Origin: Teratosphaeria epicoccoides
Taxonomy: Eukaryota > Ascomycota > Dothideomycetes > Mycosphaerellales > Teratosphaeriaceae
Direction of reading: 5' to 3'
Length of the DNA stretch: 64,000 bases
Assembly: GCA_021401465.1 (NCBI GenBank)
Contig: JADDMT010000046.1
Span: 1 to 64,000 of the forward strand
Part shown: positions 56,522 through 64,000 of the stretch, in pieces
Numbering within the stretch: position 1 is the stretch's first letter
How the letters are laid out: each line of letters opens with the position of its first letter
Program-made: the position numbers and the translations under genes
Notes under the pieces: model-generated
What the model saw: only the letters and a program-made list of their open reading frames with translations
Told to the model about the DNA's origin: nothing
Databases searched by the model: none

Positions 56522-56891
56522 GGTTTATGGGGTCTATCCTGCAAGTGCGCGAACGGGTCTGTAGGGAGCAATTTCGGGTATGAGGGCAGGCGGGAGTGTT
56601 ACTACATGCACATATGTATGTATCAAGCATCAACCGGCCTATCTTTCGACCGCCTGTCAGCAAAGAATCCCGAGTGCCTACATGTATGGTCAAACAATCA
56701 TGCATGACGGACGCCAAGACAGGTTGCGGAATGCAGCTGGACGAGACGCAGGAGCGTCAGACCTGCATGGACCGGCACTAGCGCCCATCGACTACTGTCC
56801 AATGAGCAATGTGAAGTTTTTGGGTCAGGAGATGCTTGTTCACGTGCAAGACAGTATATAGCTCGCCATGCGCATTTGAAGTGACACACCA
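56522..56891. promoter_or_regulatory. Divergent promoter SDR/TRM2
   Basis: 370 bp between two divergent start codons. The word CATACATGTATG-like ATGCACATATGTATGTAT occurs near 56605-56622. Promoter function is inferred from position. Confidence 0.45.
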
Positions 56892-58643
56892 ATGTTCACA
56901 ACCCGACGGCTGGCCTCGCCGCGGACATTACAGGAATATAGTCACCCACCATACGCCATCATGGCGCAGAAGCGGGCGTTCAATGAGGGCAAGAGACATT
57001 TCAAAAAGAACAAGAAGCAGAAGACGAGCACAACGGGGGAAGGCACGAACGAGGATGTCTTGATAGCGGACGTGAGACAAATGCTGGAGGGGTTGCAGGT
57101 GGAGATAGCAGATGACAAGGCCGAGTTACCCCAGCCGTGGTCGGAGATGGAGCTCACCATCGACACACTTTCCTCCACTGGCGATGGGTTGGCGCAGAAA
57201 GACGGGCAGGTGTACGTCGTTCCCTTCGCCACACCGGGAGATGTCGTGACGGCGAAAGTGGTCAGACACGAGCAGAAGGAGCGATACACCATCACCGACT
57301 ATCTGTCGCTGACATCACCCGGCCCGCATCGACGAGAAATCCCGGCGTGTGCCTACTTCACTCGGTGCTCCGGCTGCCAGTTCCAGCACCTGCCTTACGA
57401 CTATCAGCTCCGACACAAGAAGCGCATTGTGGAGAAGGCATTCCGAAATTTCTCCGGCCTCCCCGCGAGCGCCATCCCGACCGTCCGCGACACCGTCGGC
57501 TCCCCGTTGCAGTATGCCTACAGGACGAAGTTGACCCCGCACTTCGACGCTCCTTCCTGGGCGAGGAAAGACAGACGACACGGCAAGCAGGTGCGATGGG
57601 AGGCGGTGCCGCCGATCGGCTTCATGAAGAAGGGCACGCGGAAGACGATGGACATCGAAGACTGTCCCATCGGCACCGAAGCGGTGCGCAAAGGGATGGG
57701 GAGGGAGAGGGCGCGTGTGGCGAAGGAGCTGAGTAAGTACCAGAGAGGCGCGACGTTGCTGTTGAGAGAAAGCACGGAGAGGGTGAAGCACGGCGAGGGG
57801 CAGAGTGCAAAGGATGACGACGTGGTGCTTGAAGACAGAGGCGCCTGGGTGCACCGGAAGACGTGCATCACGGATCCGAGAGCTACCAGCACAGAATATG
57901 TGGACGACTTTCGCTTCGACAACCCCGCCGGATCCTTCTTCCAAAACAACAATTCCATCCTCCCCCTCGTCACGCGATACATCCGCGACAACATCCTGGG
58001 CTCTGCACCCCATCATACCACCAACGGCTCAACTCTCTCTCAACCAAAAATCAAGAACCTCATCGACGCCTACTGCGGCTCCGGCTTCTTCACCATCACC
58101 CTCTCCTCCCTCTTCACCCACAGCCTGGGCATCGACATCTCCGAACAATCCATCGCCTCCGCCACCACCAACGCCACCCTCAACCACCTCCCCTCCGCCA
58201 CCACCACCTTCCTCTGCGGTGACGCCTCCAACCTATTCGCCTCCATCCCCTCGCACTTCTCGCCATCCGAGACCGCTGTCGTCCTAGACCCGAGCAGGAA
58301 GGGGTGCGGACAGGACTTCATCCGCCAATTGTTGGACTTTGCACCAGAGAGGGTGTGCTATGTGAGTTGCAACGTGCATACGCAGGCGAGGGATGTCGGG
58401 TGGTTGGTGAAGGGGTTTTGGGATGAGGAGAGGGAGGCGACGGTCGAGGGGCGGTATGAGGTGGAAAGTTTGAGGGGATTTGATTTTTTCCCGCAGACGG
58501 GGCACGTGGAGGGGGTTGCGATGTTGAGGAGGAAAGGCAAGGCGGAAGAAGCGAGCCAGAAGGCTGGCGAGCATGGACTGGTCGGTCAGAAGGAGACCGG
58601 CATCAATGGAGAGGCGGCCGCTGGTGCTGTTGTTGAGTCGTGA
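56892..58643 (+). CDS. TRM2: tRNA (uracil-5-)-methyltransferase Trm2
   Basis: SAM-dependent enzyme that makes m5U54 in the T-loop of tRNA. Intronless, 583 residues from the ATG at 56892. A TRAM-type RNA-binding region (about 85-140) precedes an iron-sulfur cysteine set, C153-x5-C159-x2-C162 and C258 (EDCPIG). The methyltransferase fold has LIDAYCGSGFFTITLSSLF as motif I, VVLDPSRKGCGQDF, and the catalytic nucleophile C493 in YVSCNVHTQARD. The first 23 residues (MFTTRRLASPRTLQ...) look like a short mitochondrial presequence, while the next in-frame ATG (M24) starts a lysine-rich, NLS-like segment. Two products from one gene are therefore possible. Confidence 0.94.
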   Translation: MFTTRRLASPRTLQEYSHPPYAIMAQKRAFNEGKRHFKKNKKQKTSTTGEGTNEDVLIADVRQMLEGLQVEIADDKAELPQPWSEMELTIDTLSSTGDGLAQKDGQVYVVPFATPGDVVTAKVVRHEQKERYTITDYLSLTSPGPHRREIPACAYFTRCSGCQFQHLPYDYQLRHKKRIVEKAFRNFSGLPASAIPTVRDTVGSPLQYAYRTKLTPHFDAPSWARKDRRHGKQVRWEAVPPIGFMKKGTRKTMDIEDCPIGTEAVRKGMGRERARVAKELSKYQRGATLLLRESTERVKHGEGQSAKDDDVVLEDRGAWVHRKTCITDPRATSTEYVDDFRFDNPAGSFFQNNNSILPLVTRYIRDNILGSAPHHTTNGSTLSQPKIKNLIDAYCGSGFFTITLSSLFTHSLGIDISEQSIASATTNATLNHLPSATTTFLCGDASNLFASIPSHFSPSETAVVLDPSRKGCGQDFIRQLLDFAPERVCYVSCNVHTQARDVGWLVKGFWDEEREATVEGRYEVESLRGFDFFPQTGHVEGVAMLRRKGKAEEASQKAGEHGLVGQKETGINGEAAAGAVVES

Positions 58644-60410
58644 GAGCTCTGGTTCGAATCCCGTCATGAGCATACACGGTGCGGTCTCGAAGAGCCTCGC
58701 GCGAGGAACATGCGGACTCTACAACGGGCGGTCCAACGGCTCGTGGATATGATAATGATAGAAGGTGGACTAGATCCTCGGCCCTGCATGGAGCAGAAGA
58801 ACTCGCACCCTGCGCCTGTCACAGAGCGCTATCCATCGCTTGCTCGGGTAGCTAGTAGACAACTTACCCTTCACGCAATAGCGCACCCACTCTTTCTCCC
58901 CCAGAGGGCTTCTTCCTCGCCTACATGTACGCGGTCGTTGCATTCGTCCGCGTCGGGAATCGCATCCATTGTCCGTGGCATACAAGATGGGCGTTGAACC
59001 TGCGCATGATCTGCAAAGCGTCGCGAGTCCCAAGCGTTTGCATAGAACATCGATGCAAGTGGCCAGCTCAGTGTCGACCTGATCACGGCCGCGGCCATCT
59101 TGCTGGGATGGACCTTCGTGCAGATTTCGGGAGTGCGGGGTTGCAAAACGGAGCAAGCGTCAGTCGTGCCTTCCTTACTGGGCAGGTAGCAGATGTACTC
59201 CATGTGTTATGGTTGTGGTTGTGAAAGTTGATGTAGGAAGCTATCTACTGGCAGCTGCTATCTGAGGAACCATCTGGTCCGAGCTGAGCCGAGCTTATGT
59301 AACACCATGTCCCACGCTCAGGACGTTCCATACCTGTGGCCGCACGAGTCCACGACATGGAAACTCCAACACGCTGTTCAACGCTGCATCATTCCAAACG
59401 AAAGAGCTCCGTGGACTCCTGAGCGAGGGTCGATGCAGTTTTGGTGACGTCTCACAGGTTCTTGTGGCAAAGCGTATAACCAGAAACTGGCTGCCGACGC
59501 TCATGCAACTGTTGTATTCCGTTGGTCGAGCCAAGTGAAACCAGAGTGATACCTGATGATATACCGCAGTGATGTCACATATCCCAAGATTGTGCGTTTC
59601 GTGAGCACCCGATGACTGGTTGATGGGTAGCGGCTTCGCAAGTCGCAGCTCATTTATGGGCGGTGTAGCTGGGCTCTTCCAGCGCTCGCAATGCCATATC
59701 AGAATCAGCTTTCAGCAAAAACTTTGTGGCCGCCGGTGTTGATCGCGAAGTGCCATATGCTTGCACAATAATGCGTGTAGCCTTTAGGCTAGAGGACCTG
59801 GAAAATTCTTCGCGTGCGGCTGCTTGTTTCAGACGCTACATATATACACGCGATTCCTATATCATGAGGGCTGAGTACAGTATGACTCGAGGAGAATTGA
59901 CCCACGTTCCTCCTCCGCTGGTCCGCGTAGGGGTGGCGGTGTCGTGGACGTCGCGAACCAGCATGATGGTGGTACGTCCAAGCCGACGACGGAAATTGTG
60001 GCTAGCAGCAGTAACCCATCCTGTCCCTGTCACCGGCGCAGGAAGCTTCATCATAACAGCCTCCAGCCAGGGGCTGAAAATCAAGCCGGTGCGAGATCGG
60101 TGTCAGGTTGCGGGCTTGGCACCGTCATGTCCCATCGAATCGGAGCGCGCATTCGCACCACGACCCTCTCCCTTCTACCACCACACGGGCAACATTTATG
60201 AGTGCACCGTGGGCTGGCAGATCCTGCATCCTGCAAGCCTGCGACTGTCGAGGTTTGGCTTTCACGGGAGCTTCTGCCGCAACGGCTGTGCAAGGCTTAG
60301 CCGCGCCTGAGATCTGCCCTTCGCGTACCAGCGCACCAGCTCAGGCTCGGCACAACGTGGGTGTGTTGACCACTTGCGTGCCATGAGCAACAGGTCCAAA
60401 TGTCAGCCTC
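58644..60410. other. 1.8-kb spacer before KCS1
   Basis: No supported gene. Open frames of 80-195 codons on both strands lack domains. A tRNA-like B-box word near the TRM2 stop is discussed among the rejected items. The right end should hold the KCS1 promoter and leader. Confidence 0.45.
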
Positions 60411-63400
60411 ATGTCCGAAGACCGCGCGCCAGGGCAGCACGAAAGCGGCCGCTCGGGCTCAGACCCTCGGGAATCGTTCAATGATGACGCCCCGCCTCTT
60501 AACGTTCGTCACGACCACGTCGCGGAATCCCTGCCGGAGGGATCTCCGACGGTCAACAGTTCGCACGGTGGTCAGGCACCTGCATCCTTGACATACTCTT
60601 CACAGACCGCTCCGTCCTCGCGAAGCCGTAAACGCAACTCGGCGACCGCTCCCACCACCCTCGAAACCTCCCGGTCAGCGTCCGCATTGCACGATGCTGT
60701 TCAGCCTCAACTCTCGGAGCGAGACTCGATCTTTGCAACGTATTACGTGCCCAGCAACAGTCCCTCAACAAGTCCACGGCTCCGTCCGGGAAAAGAGGGA
60801 GCGCAATCCAAACCAGAACTCAGGAGTGGAACCGAAGACATGACCGCGTTTTCTTCCCACCCTACCAGCTGCAGCGAGGTCGCAAACATGTTCGGGAGAG
60901 ACTCGAACCCGTACGGTCTGAGTGCAGATCAGATCGCATTCAGCGGGACAAGCGTGCCTGTGCAATGGCATCGCAGATCTCTTTACGAACTCCACGATTT
61001 GAGTGCTCTGCCGTTGGCAGCGTATTGCTCTGAGGTGCAGGAGCAACAACCATGGCATAGCACATCGGAGAGTATTTCGCAGAATTCACCAGAGACGCCA
61101 AAACAAATAAGCGCCATCGATACCAACAGCAATAAGCGAAGTGTGCAAAGGGAGCAATACCGCTCATGGAGAGCAGGAAAAGCAAAGCTCGACGGCATGA
61201 CGATTGCGCAGTCCCAACGGCGACAGAGCAAAGCGGAAATGGGAATAGATAATGTCATCGATGCACGGCTGCCCCTGGCTGATACGGCTGCGACCAATGT
61301 CAGAAGCAGAAAGGCTAGCCATTACTTGGGATTATTCAGAGAAAATGAGGCAGAGACCGAGCGGCCTTCGGAAGGACAGAGAACAAGGTCTAAAAAAACC
61401 GACGAGCAAACCGACACTGCCCAGGATCACGCCGGCAAGCAGCCGCGCAAGTTTGCCGTCGTCCATGAAGATCTTAATCCTACTGAGGACGGCAACGCTG
61501 AAATCAGCACAAGCAATAGCATGCAAGGTCACTTGCCACTTGAACTCCTGGAGGACATCCGGAATCACCACCATCTTGCTCCAGATGCTGCTCGACACGT
61601 TCCCTATGCGGAAGACACGCCAACTCGCGGTCAATATGCTGACGAGTCCCCACACCAGCGGCGACCCTCAATGCAGTCACGATGCTACCGCGACGAGGAG
61701 TACATTGAGTCAGCGCAATACATTCCACATCAAGGCTTGCGACTGGAAGATTCACCTACGGAGGATCAGATTGCGCAACACAAGCAAAGACAAGCGGAGA
61801 TAGCGTCTCGTGGTGAAGGGCTCGAGGAGGCGGCGTCCGAGCATGTTGATATTGCTTTGCGCCAAGGTGAAACGAGTGATCGGTTGCAAGGCGACTTCCA
61901 GGTATCATCTGTCCCACCCATCACGTCATTCGAGCAGCTGCCTGGCCCAGCACTTGATGAGCATGTACGCTCAGATTCAGACGAGTCCGATGCCTACGCA
62001 TCTGAGTCTGAGCCAGTCACCGAAGATGAGGACGAGGACACCACGCCTAAAGCAACGCCGAAGGCAATGTCATACCTTACCACACAATATTCATCACCCA
62101 AAGTCAAGCGTCATCGTGCGCCGGAGCCGATTGGCGCGGTCGAGCTGAAGCCATACAGGCACCAGGTCGGAGGCCATACGACTATGTACAGATTTTCTCG
62201 GCGAGCTGTCTGCAAGCAATTAAACAGCAAGGAAAACAAGTTTTATGAGACCATCGAAAAGTATCATCCGGAGCTTCTTGGTTTTATGCCGCGATACATC
62301 GGCGTGCTGAATGTTACCTACCGCAAAGACGCGAAGAAGCGGAAGCTCACGGTGTCGGAAGGTGCAGACGCCGATACGGCAGCCGGAGGGAGGGTTACAT
62401 CTAGCGACAAGGAATCACTGAGCTCTCACGATGCACGCAAGCAGTCTACAACCAATTTCGACGGGCAGCAGCGTATCTTCAGCCACTCACATCAGGGTCC
62501 TTCGGCGATCCCGCAAGTAATCTTCGACAACAACAGGCACTTGATTCCTGACGACCTATTTCGGCTGCCGCGTCGGTCAATTTCCCAAGACTTGCGGCAG
62601 AGACGTTTATCGCCTGGAAAGCAATGCACTACTCATAGCGACGACGAAAGCACGATGAACGTCGGACGTCGGCCGTCCATCAAGGGGCACTCGAGTTGGG
62701 GTTTCACATCAGTGAACAGCAAGCTAAGAGACAACGTATTGCGCGAAGTCTTCGCTCCTCCAGTCATACATCGACATAATCGTCGCGACAGAGCTCAACA
62801 CGCACGTTCGCTGCGTCGACTTCCCAAGTCTGTCCAGCTAGACCGTGCACCGTACGAGGGACAAATAAGTGCAGATACTGCCGAGCTGACGGAAACCATG
62901 CGACGTCAGAGCTCGGTGCGGCGAGATGCAATCAAGGCGGCCTTCCAACGAAGCCAGCTTGACGGAAGCGATCGGACCTCTACAGACCTTGGACCATTGC
63001 TTCACGAAAACAGTGCAGCTTTGAGCAAGAGTGCAGAGGCCACAGAAGCTGACATCGTGGCTGCAAAGTCTGCCCGGCACCATCGTCGACGCCACTCCGG
63101 CGGTGGACTCAAGCGCAAGCCGACCGATATTGATGGCAATCGAGGCGACCTCGAGTATCACGAGGCCGAGGTTTACAGTGTTGAAGCTGAAGCTGATGTT
63201 TTCGCTATGGACGACATGAGGGCGGAGCTATCAATATCCGGTCATGAGGCTGTGGGCAACGGCGGCGTCAACAATCGTCATATCATCCCATATCTTGACG
63301 GTCGGTTCGATGGGACGTCCGCGAGGCAAATCGGCCCTGCTATCAGCCTCGGCGATCAGGAGCCTCGTAACCCGGAGACATCTTTGGTACAGCAAGACGA

Positions 63401-64000
63401 GCGCGTAAAACACTTTCTGCTCCTGGAGGACCTCACTGCTGGCATGCAAAAGCCGTGTGTGCTCGATCTGAAAATGGGTACACGGCAGTACGGAGTTGAG
63501 GCGAACGAGAAGAAGCAGAAGTCTCAGCAGCAGAAGTGCAAGATGACGACTTCCCAAGAACTGGGCGTGCGGGTCTGTGGGATGCAAGTCTACAATGTCA
63601 AGCAGCAAAAGTACGCCTTTGAAGACAAGTATTTCGGGCGCGATATCAAAGCCGGTGCTGATTTCAAAGAGGCTCTGAAGCGCTTCTTCTTTGACGGCAT
63701 TGGTCACAATGCAGCTTTGAAGCACATTCCGGCCCTGTTGGAAAAGATTGCAGCGCTTGATAAGATCATTCGTAGGCTTCCTAGCTACCGATTGTACGCT
63801 AGCAGCCTGCTGCTGATTTACGACCGTGGCAATGCGGACGAGCATGGCAAGCTGCTGGCTCACAATGACCAGAGTGACGGCCAAGAAGAACAGAAGCAGC
63901 ACTACCTGGACATCAAGCTGAAGATTGTAGACTTTGCAAACTGTGTGACGGCCGAGGCGATGCCAAACATCCTCGAGCGGAAGGTATGCCCACCATCACA
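60411..64000 (+). CDS. KCS1: Inositol hexakisphosphate kinase Kcs1 (3' end outside window)
   Basis: Makes 5-pyrophosphate inositols (such as 5-InsP7 from InsP6), which act in phosphate sensing and stress responses. One exon is open from the ATG at 60411 to about 63983 (1191 codons), then a GTATGC donor suggests an intron running to the window edge. A long Ser/Glu-rich disordered arm (about 1-570) precedes the kinase: AVELKPYRHQVGGHTTMYRF at about residue 576, YETIEKYHPELLGFMPRYIG, the inositol-kinase signature PCVLDLKMG (1015-1023, P-x3-D-x-K-x-G), and VDFANCV at 1173 near the metal site. A further low-complexity insert separates the two kinase halves (about 640-980), as in yeast Kcs1. Truncated by the window only. 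Confidence 0.93.
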   Translation, partial: MSEDRAPGQHESGRSGSDPRESFNDDAPPLNVRHDHVAESLPEGSPTVNSSHGGQAPASLTYSSQTAPSSRSRKRNSATAPTTLETSRSASALHDAVQPQLSERDSIFATYYVPSNSPSTSPRLRPGKEGAQSKPELRSGTEDMTAFSSHPTSCSEVANMFGRDSNPYGLSADQIAFSGTSVPVQWHRRSLYELHDLSALPLAAYCSEVQEQQPWHSTSESISQNSPETPKQISAIDTNSNKRSVQREQYRSWRAGKAKLDGMTIAQSQRRQSKAEMGIDNVIDARLPLADTAATNVRSRKASHYLGLFRENEAETERPSEGQRTRSKKTDEQTDTAQDHAGKQPRKFAVVHEDLNPTEDGNAEISTSNSMQGHLPLELLEDIRNHHHLAPDAARHVPYAEDTPTRGQYADESPHQRRPSMQSRCYRDEEYIESAQYIPHQGLRLEDSPTEDQIAQHKQRQAEIASRGEGLEEAASEHVDIALRQGETSDRLQGDFQVSSVPPITSFEQLPGPALDEHVRSDSDESDAYASESEPVTEDEDEDTTPKATPKAMSYLTTQYSSPKVKRHRAPEPIGAVELKPYRHQVGGHTTMYRFSRRAVCKQLNSKENKFYETIEKYHPELLGFMPRYIGVLNVTYRKDAKKRKLTVSEGADADTAAGGRVTSSDKESLSSHDARKQSTTNFDGQQRIFSHSHQGPSAIPQVIFDNNRHLIPDDLFRLPRRSISQDLRQRRLSPGKQCTTHSDDESTMNVGRRPSIKGHSSWGFTSVNSKLRDNVLREVFAPPVIHRHNRRDRAQHARSLRRLPKSVQLDRAPYEGQISADTAELTETMRRQSSVRRDAIKAAFQRSQLDGSDRTSTDLGPLLHENSAALSKSAEATEADIVAAKSARHHRRRHSGGGLKRKPTDIDGNRGDLEYHEAEVYSVEAEADVFAMDDMRAELSISGHEAVGNGGVNNRHIIPYLDGRFDGTSARQIGPAISLGDQEPRNPETSLVQQDERVKHFLLLEDLTAGMQKPCVLDLKMGTRQYGVEANEKKQKSQQQKCKMTTSQELGVRVCGMQVYNVKQQKYAFEDKYFGRDIKAGADFKEALKRFFFDGIGHNAALKHIPALLEKIAALDKIIRRLPSYRLYASSLLLIYDRGNADEHGKLLAHNDQSDGQEEQKQHYLDIKLKIVDFANCVTAEAMPNILERKVCPPS

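Noticed and set aside
58625..58675. GGTTCGAATCCC, a perfect tRNA B-box word
   Set aside because: The flanking T-stem does not pair properly and the 5' part would overlap the TRM2 coding end without an acceptable A-box or acceptor stem, so I do not call a tRNA.

Overview
The window reads as nuclear DNA of a filamentous ascomycete, most likely a Dothideomycete. The evidence is short GT-AG introns (48 to 188 nt, mostly 50-68) with CTAAC/CTGAC-type branch sites, medium GC, mostly compact gene spacing, and a filamentous-fungal gene set: a proton-translocating NAD(P) transhydrogenase, GtaA-type glutaminase, a fused MogA-MoeA protein, Mdv1, Sec1 with a Pro/Lys-rich tail, and an AIM9-like phosphotransferase. 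The genus is not determinable from the sequence alone. Exon boundaries were read by eye from splice consensus, reading frame and family conservation.

Layout. 0.5-5.3 kb: decapping factor PAT1 (+) convergent with the mitochondrial CoA carrier LEU5 (-). 8.4-13.7 kb: a six-exon MFS sugar transporter and a secreted GtaA-like glutaminase (both +). 14.1-20.2 kb: molybdenum-cofactor protein CnxE/gephyrin (-) divergent from the transhydrogenase (+), whose first exon is unresolved. 20.2-22.2 kb: a 9-nt minisatellite and a multiply broken F-box gene. 22.4-28.3 kb: mitoribosomal uL23m (-) divergent from the Sec7 ARF-GEF (GEA/GBF1, +). 28.8-30.7 kb: a Zn2Cys6 regulator (-). 30.7-38.0 kb: a gene-poor stretch holding one probable broken secreted-protein gene and several microsatellites. 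38.0-47.7 kb: two tight divergent pairs, SUV3/SEC1 and ARO7/MDV1. 48.4-52.4 kb: one unknown protein, a 16-bp tandem repeat and a broken glycosyltransferase-like gene. 52.4-58.6 kb: AIM9-like phosphotransferase (-), an incomplete membrane protein, an SDR oxidoreductase (-) and TRM2 (+). 60.4 kb to the end: inositol hexakisphosphate kinase KCS1, cut by the window edge.

Most genes are housekeeping and do not form a pathway cluster. Many act in mitochondria (LEU5, transhydrogenase, uL23m, SUV3, MDV1, AIM9-like, possibly TRM2), but they are interleaved with unrelated genes, and I see no operon-like logic. I found no CRISPR array, rRNA, convincing tRNA, intact transposon or secondary-metabolite cluster. 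The unusual content lies in the decayed genes (F-box, glycosyltransferase-like, secreted Cys-rich), the stop-interrupted leader of the transhydrogenase, and a dispersed TTGAC-rich intergenic repeat shared by separate spacers.
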